Origin: SZUA-36 sp963704855
GTDB taxonomy: Bacteria > Pseudomonadota > Gammaproteobacteria > Xanthomonadales > SZUA-36
DNA length: 64,000 bases
Direction of reading: 5' to 3'
Assembly: GCA_963704855.1 (NCBI GenBank)
Contig: CAVPHY010000002.1
Span: 186,001-250,000, forward strand
Shown: positions 25,341 to 34,081 of the stretch, one piece after another
Layout of the letters: each line of letters starts with the position of its first letter
How positions within the stretch are numbered: the stretch's first letter is position 1
Position numbers and translations under genes: made by a program
Notes under the pieces: model-generated
Told to the model about the DNA's origin: nothing
Database searches by the model: none
The model's input: the letters and a program-made list of their open reading frames with translations, nothing else

Positions 25341-26116
25341 GAAAGTGGAAAAGGCTCCCGGTTATCCGGCAATTCGTATTTCGGGTCATATCGCACACGC
25401 ATGAAATAAAGCCCTTGCGGTTCTGCAGTAACACCGGCCACCGTGCGGTCGCGACCGTTAAAAACATCGGCGAACCACTGGCCCGTTTTTTCGCCCTTAC
25501 CCACCGGGATAAGACTGCCTACGATATTGCGTACCATGTGATAAAGAAAAGCGTTGGCGGTAATATCGATGATTACCCTGTCTTCCTGCCGGCTGACATT
25601 GATAGCGGTTACCTCGCGGATCGCGTGCTGCGCGGAACAACCGGTCGAGCGAAAGGCGCTGAAATCATGCCTGCCCAGCATCACCTGTGCTGCCTCGTGC
25701 ATAAGGCCTGCATCCAGCACGTCGCGGCACCAGCCATAATAGGAGACACCGATCGCCGGGCGCACCCAGCGGTTCATTATGCGGTACTGATAACTCCTGG
25801 AATACGCACCAAAACGTGCATGAAAATGGTCATCCACCTGGCGTATCCACAAAACGCGGACCGTATCCGGCAGATTTGAATTGATACCGAGCAGCCATTG
25901 TCTTTCAGATCGTTCCGAAGGGCTGTCGAAATGCGCCACCTGGCCACGTGCATGCACACCGGTATCGGTCCGGCCCGCGCATACGACCGTCAACGGGTGG
26001 TCGGCAACGACCGCTATTGCTTTTTCAACCACCTGTTGGACCGACAGTGCATTATCTTGCCGCTGCCAACCGCAAAATCCGGCACCATCGTATTCGATTC
26101 CGAGTGCATAACGCAT
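25337..26116 (-). CDS. truA: tRNA pseudouridine(38-40) synthase
   Basis: 259 residues. The catalytic aspartate lies in CAGRTDTGVHARGQVAHF (about D52) and the C-terminal GRDRTVAGVTAEPQGLYF is conserved. It isomerises uridines 38-40 in the anticodon stem-loop of many tRNAs. Placed between fimV and trpF, with a four-base overlap into trpF, as in pseudomonads. Confidence 0.95.
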   Translation of the reverse strand: MRYALGIEYDGAGFCGWQRQDNALSVQQVVEKAIAVVADHPLTVVCAGRTDTGVHARGQVAHFDSPSERSERQWLLGINSNLPDTVRVLWIRQVDDHFHARFGAYSRSYQYRIMNRWVRPAIGVSYYGWCRDVLDAGLMHEAAQVMLGRHDFSAFRSTGCSAQHAIREVTAINVSRQEDRVIIDITANAFLYHMVRNIVGSLIPVGKGEKTGQWFADVFNGRDRTVAGVTAEPQGLYFMRVRYDPKYELPDNREPFPLS

Positions 26117-26179
26117 GGTTTAAACCTGCTGTAACGCGGCTCAGGCGCTCCGCGTCATGACTTGCCTGTACGGTCTCAC

Positions 26180-26395
26180 TCAGAGTTCGTCCAGCATTTG
26201 CCGCGCTTCCGCCTTCTGCGCCTCGTTGCCGCTCCTCAAGACCTCATCAAGCATCGATTTTGACGCCTCTTTATCACCAAGGGACAAATAGGCACGTGCC
26301 AGGTCCAGTTTGATTTCAGGGTCGTCCTCTTCCCGGTCTTCACCCTCAAGGGCTTCATCTTCCAGGTCTTCATACTCCCTGGTCAAAATCTGCAT
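26180..26395 (-). CDS. fimV: FimV C-terminal domain, separated by a frameshift
   Basis: From an in-frame ATG at 26395 this frame gives about 71 residues, but the meaningful part starts at EYEDLEDEALEG. PEIKLDLARAYLSLGDKEAS followed by LDEVLRSGNEAQKAEARQML is the conserved C-terminal FimV TPR cap. It is the direct continuation of the large fimV frame: removing one G of the GGG at 26377-26379 joins ADFDQ to EYEDLEDE. No good ribosome site precedes the ATG, so separate translation is doubtful. The open frame extends to 26686 upstream, but that extension is only antisense-free noise overlapping the fimV repeats. Confidence 0.75.
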   Translation of the reverse strand: MQILTREYEDLEDEALEGEDREEDDPEIKLDLARAYLSLGDKEASKSMLDEVLRSGNEAQKAEARQMLDEL

Positions 26396-28145
26396 CTGGT
26401 TCCGCCTGCTGTTCAGATTGCACGTCGGGTTGCTCGAAGACAACCGTGGGGCCTTCATCCTGATCCGCTTCCGGTATGAGCGGCGGCTCTTCAGGCATTG
26501 GTTCTGGTTCCGGTTCTGGTTCTGGTTCTGGTTCTGGCGGTTCCGGTTCCGGTTCCTGTACAAGCTGGGGCTCAGATAGGGGTTGCACAACCGTTTCGCC
26601 TTCATCTTCCCGGCTGTCCAGGACAGGTGGGACGTCCTTAACATCATCCGCCATGGGCTGCTCTTCAGGCGACCCATGCAAGTCAAGCAGGCCGGCGCTT
26701 CTGCGCCGCAAACCCCAAACGATCAATCCGATCAAGACAACCGCGACAGCCACGACGAGGAATGTCTTGCCAGCATACCAGGCTTGTTTTTCACCTCCGG
26801 GTGTAATTGCCAGGGGAGGTTCAGGCTGATCGGCAGCACGCTGCTCAGCAAGGCTGGATTCCATATTCGCAAGACCCGAGTCCCTGACCGTACCCGCCTG
26901 TTCCTCGCGCGCCAGGGCCTGCGCTTCGAGCTCCTTGATGCGTTCGGTCAGATAGGTATTTTCCTGTTGGGCATTGACCAGCTCTTCCTCGGTCCGGGAC
27001 AGTTCCTCCTGCATGGACTCTACGACAACATCCCGCTCCGGCGCCTGTTCCGAAGCCAGTGGTTGTGCCTGTTCCTCCTCTGACGGAGGAACCAGCTCAA
27101 GATGCCCCTCGTCCACTTCTATCCCGGGTTCGGGGATCACTTCGGTGACCGTAGCCTGGTAGTCCCCGCTGTCTGCAACGGTAGGTGTGCTGAAGTCTGG
27201 CGCGACCGAACGGATACCGGTACGTTTTTCCTCTTCCTGTCGCAGGACCTCGAGCATTGCTTCCCTCGAGCTCAATTCACCCAACTCATTGAATGCAGGC
27301 AGACGGAGGATTGCACCACTCTTGAGCGAGTTGATGTTGCCCTTGATAAATGCTTCCGGGTTTTTACGCTGCAGGGCGAGCATGGCCTGGTTAATCGAGT
27401 AACCGCTGCCCTTACTGTACTCACGAGCGATACCCCATAATGTTTGACCACGGGCCACGGGGCCGTAAACGTCGTCTTCTGAGAACTGCCCGGCTTCCTG
27501 TTCCTGCACCGGTTTGGATTCCTGCCGGGGTTCCTTCTCTGCTACCTGCTCTGCCGTTGGTTCGGCCTCGGCTGAATCCACAGGCAGTTCATTCACCGGT
27601 TCAGCTGTTTCTGTTGGAGCCTCCGGTGCAGACACGGTTTCGACCTCTGGCTTAGCGGCTTTCTGAATGGGTGTTACAGGGGGTGCCACACTTTCCATGG
27701 GTGGCGCCTTGACCGGCGCGGGCTTGACAATAACCGGCGGGGCGGCTGAGTCAATGGTCGGTGGATCCAGGAACAATGTATATTCACGCAGCATTCTTCC
27801 GCTGGACCAGACAACTTCCACCAGAACCTGTACAACGGGTTCGTTAACGTTCAGGCTGCTGGTGATATGGACATAGGGGCGATCCGTGTCCGTGACCAGT
27901 TCGAACTCAAGCGGCACAGTAATGGCTGTCCGACTCAGGCCGAGCAACTGGAAATCCTCCGCGGATGCAAGACCTGCGGTGATACTCTGCAGTTCCCCGT
28001 CAGACTGGCTGATCAGCTCAACCCTGACATCCAGTGGCTGACCCAGATACGACTCGACGACGGCCCCGCCAAGCCCCAAAGCAAGCAGTGCCGGACTGAA
28101 TAGACTCAGAACGACAAGCGCTGTCCAATGGATTTTTTTGTTCAT
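26370..28145 (-). CDS. fimV: FimV-like peptidoglycan-binding polar hub protein, N-terminal part
   Basis: 591 residues: signal peptide (cleavage near ALLALGLG), the FimV N-terminal domain (LGGAVVESYLGQPLDVRVEL, about 22-140), a proline/alanine/glutamate-rich linker, a LysM-type motif (VARGQTLWGIAREYSKGSGYS, about 230-300), a coiled coil (about 370-420), one transmembrane helix (FLVVAVAVVLIGLIVWGL, about 465-482) and an acidic cytoplasmic tail with PE/EP dipeptide repeats. FimV organises polar pili, chemotaxis and twitching. The frame stops at 26370 shortly after a GGG run; a one-base removal restores the C-terminal TPR domain (total about 654 residues over 26180-28145). Confidence 0.85.
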   Translation of the reverse strand: MNKKIHWTALVVLSLFSPALLALGLGGAVVESYLGQPLDVRVELISQSDGELQSITAGLASAEDFQLLGLSRTAITVPLEFELVTDTDRPYVHITSSLNVNEPVVQVLVEVVWSSGRMLREYTLFLDPPTIDSAAPPVIVKPAPVKAPPMESVAPPVTPIQKAAKPEVETVSAPEAPTETAEPVNELPVDSAEAEPTAEQVAEKEPRQESKPVQEQEAGQFSEDDVYGPVARGQTLWGIAREYSKGSGYSINQAMLALQRKNPEAFIKGNINSLKSGAILRLPAFNELGELSSREAMLEVLRQEEEKRTGIRSVAPDFSTPTVADSGDYQATVTEVIPEPGIEVDEGHLELVPPSEEEQAQPLASEQAPERDVVVESMQEELSRTEEELVNAQQENTYLTERIKELEAQALAREEQAGTVRDSGLANMESSLAEQRAADQPEPPLAITPGGEKQAWYAGKTFLVVAVAVVLIGLIVWGLRRRSAGLLDLHGSPEEQPMADDVKDVPPVLDSREDEGETVVQPLSEPQLVQEPEPEPPEPEPEPEPEPEPMPEEPPLIPEADQDEGPTVVFEQPDVQSEQQAEPDADFDQGV

Positions 28146-28219
28146 GGTTTCCCCGTCACTCCCTGACCGTCAGTTCTGTTTTTTAAATACCGACAGGCAA
28201 GAGTGTACTTTTGCTGACC

Positions 28220-29254
28220 TCATGTTTCCACTGGCATTTTGCCCGTGACCATCATTTTTAGTATCTGCACCGCATTCAGTGCAGCGCCTTTCCTGACATT
28301 ATCGCTCACGACCCACAGGTTGATACCGCGCGGATGTGTGTAATCGCGACGCAGCCTGCTGACAAAAGTTTCATCCTTGCCGGCAGCGTGTGTGACCGCG
28401 GTGACCTGTGCCTTGGCATCGGTATCATCGATCAGAACCAGGCCCGGCGCCTTGTGCATGGCCTCACGCACGGCCTCGATACTGACATCCCGTGCGGTTT
28501 CCAGGTGTATCGCCTCGGAGTGACCGAAAAACACCGGTACACGCACTGCCGTCGCGTTGACGGCAATCGAGTCGTCGCGCATGATTTTGCGGGTTTCCCA
28601 ATGCAGTTTCATCTCCTCACGCGTGTAGTCATTGTCCTGCATGGTGTCTATGACCGGTATGCAATTAAAGGCAATCGGTACCGGAAATACGGACGGTATG
28701 ACCTCCTTGAAACTCAGCCGGTCCATGGTCTGGCGCGCCAGTTCTTCCAGGCCTTCGCTACCGGCGCCCGAAACCGACTGGTATGTCGCCACGTTGATGC
28801 GGTCTATACCGGCGATCGCATGAATCGGGGCTATCGCGATCAACATCTGGATGGTTGAACAATTGGGGTTGGCTATGATGCTGCCGGCAGGCAGGTTTTT
28901 AAGCAGGTCGCCATTGATTTCCGGTACAACCAGGGGAATGTCATCATCGAGGCGGAATGCCGACGTGTTGTCGATCACCGTGCAGCCTGCCTTTGCTGCC
29001 CTGGGGGCGTGTTTCAGACTGATGCCTGCGCCGGCTGAAAACAACCCGAAATCGGTTCCGCTGAAGTCATAATCATCCAGCACTTCCACCGGCAGTTTGC
29101 GGTGACCGAAGTCCACTGTTTTGCCAAGCGACTTCTCACTGGCCAGCGCGTGCACCTGCGCATCGCCGAAGCCGTATTCTGCAAGTATCGACAGCATGGC
29201 TTCACCCACGGCACCGGTTGCACCGACCACGGCTATTTTTAATTTTTTACTCAT
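28220..29254 (-). CDS. asd: Aspartate-semialdehyde dehydrogenase
   Basis: 344 residues. The NADP-binding GATGAVGEAML lies at the N-terminus and the catalytic cysteine is in ANPNCSTIQML (about C135), with the substrate histidine region VPVFFGHSEAIHLE. It reduces aspartyl phosphate for lysine, diaminopimelate, methionine and threonine synthesis. The shorter 340-residue type, as in Pseudomonas, fits. It lies just upstream of fimV and downstream of aroC. Confidence 0.95.
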   Translation of the reverse strand: MSKKLKIAVVGATGAVGEAMLSILAEYGFGDAQVHALASEKSLGKTVDFGHRKLPVEVLDDYDFSGTDFGLFSAGAGISLKHAPRAAKAGCTVIDNTSAFRLDDDIPLVVPEINGDLLKNLPAGSIIANPNCSTIQMLIAIAPIHAIAGIDRINVATYQSVSGAGSEGLEELARQTMDRLSFKEVIPSVFPVPIAFNCIPVIDTMQDNDYTREEMKLHWETRKIMRDDSIAVNATAVRVPVFFGHSEAIHLETARDVSIEAVREAMHKAPGLVLIDDTDAKAQVTAVTHAAGKDETFVSRLRRDYTHPRGINLWVVSDNVRKGAALNAVQILKMMVTGKMPVET

Positions 29255-29275
29255 TTCAATTCCATATCCTTTACT

Positions 29276-30337
29276 TCATCCGTTCTGTGCGCGTTGCCTG
29301 AGCACATGATCCATTAACACGAGCGCCAGCATGGCCTCGACGATTGGTGTGGCCCTGATACCCACACAGGGGTCGTGGCGGCCCTTGGTGATCACCTCGA
29401 CGGCATTGCCGTTGATATCCACGCTCCTGCATGGAATACGCAGGCTGGATGCCGGTTTGAAGGCCACGCTGACCAGCACGTCCTGTCCGCTGGATATGCC
29501 ACCGAGAATACCACCGGCATGGTTGGTCAGAAATCCATCGGGTGTAATTTCATCGCGGTGCTCCGTACCCAATTGTTCAACACAGTTGAAACCGGCCCCG
29601 ATTTCCACGGCCTTGGCCGCGTTGATCCCCATCATCGCGGTTGCCAGGTCGGCATCCAGCTTGCCGTACACGGGTTCACCCAGACCGGCCGGCACGTTCC
29701 GCGCCACCGCTGATATCCTTGCGCCAACGGAGTCACCGGATTTCCGCAAACTGTCCATGTAGCTTTCTAGCTGCCCGATAACGCTGGCGTCCGGGCAAAA
29801 GAAGGGGTTGTTCTCAATGTTGCTCATGTCCATGACATTATCGGTGCGGATGGACCCAAGCTGCGCCAGCCAGCCCTGTATTTCGATACCCAGCTGCTCA
29901 TGCAGATACTTCCTGGCGATGGCGCCTGCCGCGACCCGCATGGTGGTCTCTCGAGCAGAAGAGCGCCCGCCGCCACGGTAATCGCGAATACCGTATTTTT
30001 TCCAGTAGGTGAAATCCGCGTGACCCGGCCGGAATTTTTCCGCTATATCCGTGTAATCTTTTGAGCGGGCATCGGTATTTTCGATGACAAGCGCGATGGG
30101 GGTGCCGGTGGTGCGCCCTTCGAACACACCGGAAAGAATCTGTACTTCGTCTTTTTCCCTGCGTTGCGAGGTATGCCTGCTCTTGCCGGTCGCACGCCGG
30201 GTCAATTCACTTTGTATGTAGGCGGCATCGATCTCCAGCCCCGGCGGACAGCCATCGACGATACAACCAATGGCAGGCCCATGACTTTCACCAAAGGTTG
30301 TCATCCTGAAAAGGCGTCCGAAGGTGTTATCAGACAT
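29276..30337 (-). CDS. aroC: Chorismate synthase
   Basis: 353 residues from ATG 30337 (MSDNTFGRLFRMTTFGESHG), the conserved start; a longer frame to 30367 adds nothing conserved. GESHGPAIGCIVDGCPPG, RGGGRSSARETTMRVAAGAIA and the C-terminal GRHDPCVGIRATPIVEAML are family signatures. It uses reduced FMN to form chorismate from EPSP. It overlaps the stop of prmB by eight bases, the conserved prmB-aroC pair. Confidence 0.96.
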   Translation of the reverse strand: MSDNTFGRLFRMTTFGESHGPAIGCIVDGCPPGLEIDAAYIQSELTRRATGKSRHTSQRREKDEVQILSGVFEGRTTGTPIALVIENTDARSKDYTDIAEKFRPGHADFTYWKKYGIRDYRGGGRSSARETTMRVAAGAIARKYLHEQLGIEIQGWLAQLGSIRTDNVMDMSNIENNPFFCPDASVIGQLESYMDSLRKSGDSVGARISAVARNVPAGLGEPVYGKLDADLATAMMGINAAKAVEIGAGFNCVEQLGTEHRDEITPDGFLTNHAGGILGGISSGQDVLVSVAFKPASSLRIPCRSVDINGNAVEVITKGRHDPCVGIRATPIVEAMLALVLMDHVLRQRAQNG

Positions 30338-31244
30338 AGTTTCTTTGCTCCAGAACAGCTCGCACATCAGCCTGACATGCGATCAGTTGATCATACTCCA
30401 GCAGGAATATCCCGTCTCCGCCTTCGTTGAAATCCAGCCAGAAGAACGGCACCCGGGGTAAAACCGCCTGCATTGCCTCCGCGCTCTCACCGACCTCCAC
30501 GATCAGGATACCCTTTTGGTTCATGTACCGCGGTGCAGCATCCAGTATTTTCAGCGCAATATCCAGTCCGTCGTCACCGCAGACGAGCCCGTCTGAAGGT
30601 TCGGCCCGGTATTCCGCCGGTAACGCATCAAAGACCGATCTGGATACATAGGGTGGATTGCTGACGATCAGGTCATAGCGGCACTCATCGAGTTCGGAAA
30701 AGAGGTCGGACTGAACCAGTCGGACACGCTCACCCAGCGCATGACGCTGGACATTCCGAGTGGCTATTTCCAGCGCCTCTTCTGAGATATCAACGGCATC
30801 GATACTGCATTGAGGCATATACACGGCCATGGCAATGGCGATACACCCGCCACCGGTGCACATATCCAGCACCCTGCCCCCTTCATGCAAATCCAGCCAG
30901 GGTTCAAATTGCTCGGGAATCAGTTCAGCCAGCGGGGAACGCGGCACCAGGACTTGCGGACTGACGATAAAATCCAGGCCACAAAAACGCGCTTCACCGG
31001 TCAGGTAAGCCAGCGGGCACCGTTCGTTTATCCTGCGCGCAAGCAGGGCCTCGAGTTCTTCCTGTTGCGTGTTACTGAGTGCGATATCCCAGTTCGAGAA
31101 ACTGCCATCCAGCGGCGCCTTGAGAATGTGCAGGAGCATCCAGGCGGCCTCATCATGCGCATTATCGGTGCCATGCCCGAAGAACAGACCCGCACGATTC
31201 ATTTCACCGGCGCAATAATCAAGCCAGTTTTCGGCAGTTTGCAT
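30330..31244 (-). CDS. prmB: 50S ribosomal protein L3 N5-glutamine methyltransferase
   Basis: 304 residues. The SAM-binding motif VLDMCTGGGCIAIAMAVYMP (about 130-150) and the glutamine-binding NPPYVSRSVFDALP are the HemK/PrmB signatures; PrmB is supported over PrmC by the length and by the neighbour aroC. It methylates a glutamine of ribosomal protein L3. It overlaps aroC by eight bases and is divergent from psd. Confidence 0.92.
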   Translation of the reverse strand: MQTAENWLDYCAGEMNRAGLFFGHGTDNAHDEAAWMLLHILKAPLDGSFSNWDIALSNTQQEELEALLARRINERCPLAYLTGEARFCGLDFIVSPQVLVPRSPLAELIPEQFEPWLDLHEGGRVLDMCTGGGCIAIAMAVYMPQCSIDAVDISEEALEIATRNVQRHALGERVRLVQSDLFSELDECRYDLIVSNPPYVSRSVFDALPAEYRAEPSDGLVCGDDGLDIALKILDAAPRYMNQKGILIVEVGESAEAMQAVLPRVPFFWLDFNEGGDGIFLLEYDQLIACQADVRAVLEQRNYV

Positions 31245-31366
31245 AAAAGTCCTGTTGATTCTGCTAATTCAAGGTGCAATATATGCACTACACTACTTAA
31301 CCCGGCAGGCATTATAGTTGACTGCCATTAACATCGTAAGATTCTTCGCACCCATAGGTTTGCAGA

Positions 31367-32221
31367 ATGAAATCAGTCATTGAGCGCATACTTGCAGGCT
31401 TCCAGTATATCCTGCCACAGCATTTCCTGTCCCGCATCGTTTACGCACTGATGCGCAGCGAGATCACCTGGGTGAAAAACCTGTTGATCCGCCTGATCAG
31501 CCGGGTTGCCGGGATCAACTATGCCGAAGCCCGGTCACCTGACCCCGCAGATTATGCCAGTTTCAATGCCTGGTTTACACGCGCACTCAAACCCGGCGCC
31601 AGGGTCTTTGACCCCGATCCACGGGCATTGCTCTCGCCCTGCGATGGCCGGATCAGTGAAACCGGCTCGTTACGGGAAAACCGGATATTGCAGGCCAAGG
31701 GCAAGGATTACTCACTACAGGACCTGCTCGCCGGTGACCCCGTCTGCCAGCAGCTGGCAGGTGGGTATTTCTCCACCATTTACCTTTCCCCCAAAGACTA
31801 TCACCGTATCCATATGCCGCTAACAGGGCACCTGCAGCGTATGATTCACGTACCTGGCAGGTTGTTTTCAGTCGCGCCTTACACGGTTCGGCAGGTCCCG
31901 CGTTTATTCGCCCGCAACGAACGCGTCATATCCATTTTTGATACCGATTCAGGACCACTCGTGATGGTCTTGGTGGGCGCGATGCTGGTATCAAGCACCG
32001 AAACTGTCTGGGCAGGTGAAGTGACCCCTACAAAAAACAAGGAAGTTTCTGTCAATGATTACACTGATGCGGATATCAAGCTCGTAAAGGGTGATGAGAT
32101 GGGCCGGTTTAACATGGGCTCGACGGTCATATTGCTACTGCCGCCGGGCGCATTGAAAAGCCTTGCTGACCTGGGCGCGGGTGACGCAGTTCAGCTCGGG
32201 CAGAAGCTAGGCGTCGTTTGA
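31367..32221 (+). CDS. psd: Phosphatidylserine decarboxylase proenzyme
   Basis: 284 residues, the usual proteobacterial length. The self-cleavage site is seen as FNMGSTVILLLP (MGST in place of the common LGST), whose serine becomes the pyruvoyl group. The histidine/aspartate region SPCDGRISETG and YLSPKDYHRIHMP are intact. It is a membrane-associated enzyme making phosphatidylethanolamine. It stands alone, divergent from prmB, with a 122-base shared upstream region in which I could not single out a convincing promoter. Confidence 0.94.
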   Translation: MKSVIERILAGFQYILPQHFLSRIVYALMRSEITWVKNLLIRLISRVAGINYAEARSPDPADYASFNAWFTRALKPGARVFDPDPRALLSPCDGRISETGSLRENRILQAKGKDYSLQDLLAGDPVCQQLAGGYFSTIYLSPKDYHRIHMPLTGHLQRMIHVPGRLFSVAPYTVRQVPRLFARNERVISIFDTDSGPLVMVLVGAMLVSSTETVWAGEVTPTKNKEVSVNDYTDADIKLVKGDEMGRFNMGSTVILLLPPGALKSLADLGAGDAVQLGQKLGVV

Positions 32222-32250
32222 CGGCCTGTGTCAAAAACCTGGAAAGCTGA

Positions 32251-33159
32251 TTACCACCCACAGTGCCGGCCGGTGTTCTGTTCATCCAGCCAATCTTTCA
32301 GTGGTGCAAAGTAATCCAGCATCGCGGTGGCATCCATATCCCGCTGCCCGGTCAGGGCTTCCAGTTCATCCGGCCACGGCTTGCTTCGACCCATCTCCAG
32401 CATGGCGTTCAACCGTTCACCTGCCTGCCGGTTACCGTAGATGGAGCAACGGTGGATGGGGCCTTCATCACCGGCTATTTCGCACAGGGAGCGGTGGAAC
32501 TGGAACTGCAATACCCGCGCAAGGAAGTAGCGTGTGTACGGTGTATTGCCCGGCACGTGGTACTTGGCGCCGGCATCGAACGCATCGGCGGGCCGTTCAT
32601 TGGGTGCTTTGACACCCTGGTATTTTTCGCGTAGCTGCCACCAGAGTTCGTTGTATCCCTCGGGACCGGCCTGGCCGGCAAATACCTGCCAGCGCCACTG
32701 GTCCACCATCAGGCCGAACGGCAGGAAGGCGATACCCTCGAGCGCCCGCTTCATCAGCAGGGCAATATCATCGGAGGCATCAGGCACATTTTCGAGCAGG
32801 CCGATTTTTTGCAGGTATTCGGGTGTGATCGAGAGGGCGATCGTGTCGCCAACGGCTTCGTGGAAACCATCATTTGCACCGGACCTGTAATAGTAATTTT
32901 CCTTGTTGTAAGCCCGCTGGTAGTAATTGTGTCCAAGTTCATGGTGAATCGTTTTGAAGTCTTCGGCGTTAACCTTGATACACATCTTGATACGCAGGTC
33001 ATCCTTCTCATCCACATCCCAGGCCGAGGCGTGGCAGACCACTTCGCGGTCTTCTGGCTTGACGAACAGGGAGCGTTCCCAGAATGTCGCAGGCAACTTT
33101 TCAAAACCCAGCGAACTGAAAAAGGCTTCACCGGCCTGCACCATGGTGATGCGCATCAA
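32251..33159 (-). CDS. M2 peptidase fragment with the catalytic site
   Basis: The longest open piece of the gene above, 302 residues from an internal ATG. It contains the gluzincin motif in KTIHHELGHNYYQRAY (about residues 70-85), the third zinc ligand in FHEAVGDTIALS, and the conserved C-terminal half up to DWLDEQNTG. It has no signal peptide of its own and would not be exported if translated alone. Confidence 0.6.
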   Translation of the reverse strand: MMRITMVQAGEAFFSSLGFEKLPATFWERSLFVKPEDREVVCHASAWDVDEKDDLRIKMCIKVNAEDFKTIHHELGHNYYQRAYNKENYYYRSGANDGFHEAVGDTIALSITPEYLQKIGLLENVPDASDDIALLMKRALEGIAFLPFGLMVDQWRWQVFAGQAGPEGYNELWWQLREKYQGVKAPNERPADAFDAGAKYHVPGNTPYTRYFLARVLQFQFHRSLCEIAGDEGPIHRCSIYGNRQAGERLNAMLEMGRSKPWPDELEALTGQRDMDATAMLDYFAPLKDWLDEQNTGRHCGW

Positions 33160-33258
33160 AGCCCCTTTCCTTCAGGATAGCCGTCAGATCGTAGGAGGAG
33201 ACTTCATCCTCGTGGCGCCACCAGGGGGTAAATATTGCTCCAGTCCTGTGCCCACATA

Positions 33259-34068
33259 TTACCGAGCAGATGCGCCGGAATCGGGCCATCCTGGGGAACC
33301 AGGTCTGTGCCATACTGCTCTCCCAAGCTTTGCGCGTACATGACAATGCAGGGCTTCGTAGAGGGGTTTGACCTCAGCCCACAGTCGATCAAGCTCTGCG
33401 GGAAAGTCTTCCGGCGGCATATCGTAGGCTGAACGCCACATCGTACCGAGGTCCGAAAAACCCAGTTCTGCTGCACCTTCATTGGCCAATTCAACCTGGC
33501 GCGCATACAGGTCCTTCATCGGTGGGGAAACCTTCCTCCAGCCATCCCAGGCTTCGAGCAGGGCGTCGGGGTCACGGGACTCCGCCATGATGTCACTCAG
33601 GTGACCGAGGTCGAGGCATTCGCCGTTGGCATAGCAATACTCACCCTTGCCGTACATACCACCCAGCTTTGCACCTATCTCTGATTGCTCCGCCGTTTTG
33701 GCGGTATCCTGCGGGGCCGGGATGGTGATCCCGCTGCGCAGTATATTCAGCTTTCGTCGTGTATCACCGTCAAGCCCGGCGATCCCGTAATACCGCGCGG
33801 CTTCGACGGCCAGTTCCACCTGTTTTGCGGTGAACTTCTTGTTGGCCAGAGCCGCCAGCATCTCGGTATCCTGGGTTATGAAATTGCTGTAAACCCAGGC
33901 CATGTGCTCGTTTTCCGTCAATAGGCCGGCCAGTTCCGTTTCGGCCCGGTCAAGGAATTCAGCGGCGTCCGCCGGGGTCAACTCAGCGGCAGCGGTCGAG
34001 TGAGTGAGGTTCGAATCATCGGCCTGGCTTACAGGCAAGAAGCAGCAATGGCAGCAACAGGGCTGCAA
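33259..34068 (-). CDS. M2 peptidase fragment, N-terminal half
   Basis: Open frame of about 270 residues. From ADDSNLTH to YEALHCHVRAKLG it matches the N-terminal helical half of M2 peptidases (LTENEHMAWVYSNFITQDTE, LGTMWRSAYDMP). Its first residues (QPCCCHCCFLPVSQ) are an out-of-frame reading of the true signal peptide, and its last 20 are out of frame beyond the shift near 33321. Confidence 0.55.
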   Translation of the reverse strand: MQPCCCHCCFLPVSQADDSNLTHSTAAAELTPADAAEFLDRAETELAGLLTENEHMAWVYSNFITQDTEMLAALANKKFTAKQVELAVEAARYYGIAGLDGDTRRKLNILRSGITIPAPQDTAKTAEQSEIGAKLGGMYGKGEYCYANGECLDLGHLSDIMAESRDPDALLEAWDGWRKVSPPMKDLYARQVELANEGAAELGFSDLGTMWRSAYDMPPEDFPAELDRLWAEVKPLYEALHCHVRAKLGRAVWHRPGSPGWPDSGASAR

Positions 34069-34081
34069 GAAAACAATTTTC

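Noticed and set aside
26310..26579. Plus-strand frame rich in Trp/Phe/Arg repeats opposite fimV
   Set aside because: It is the antisense reading of the Pro-Glu repeats of FimV. A low-complexity shadow, not a gene.
31245..31366. Promoters in the prmB-psd divergent gap
   Set aside because: TTGACT is present, but no -10 at proper spacing could be chosen, so no call was made.
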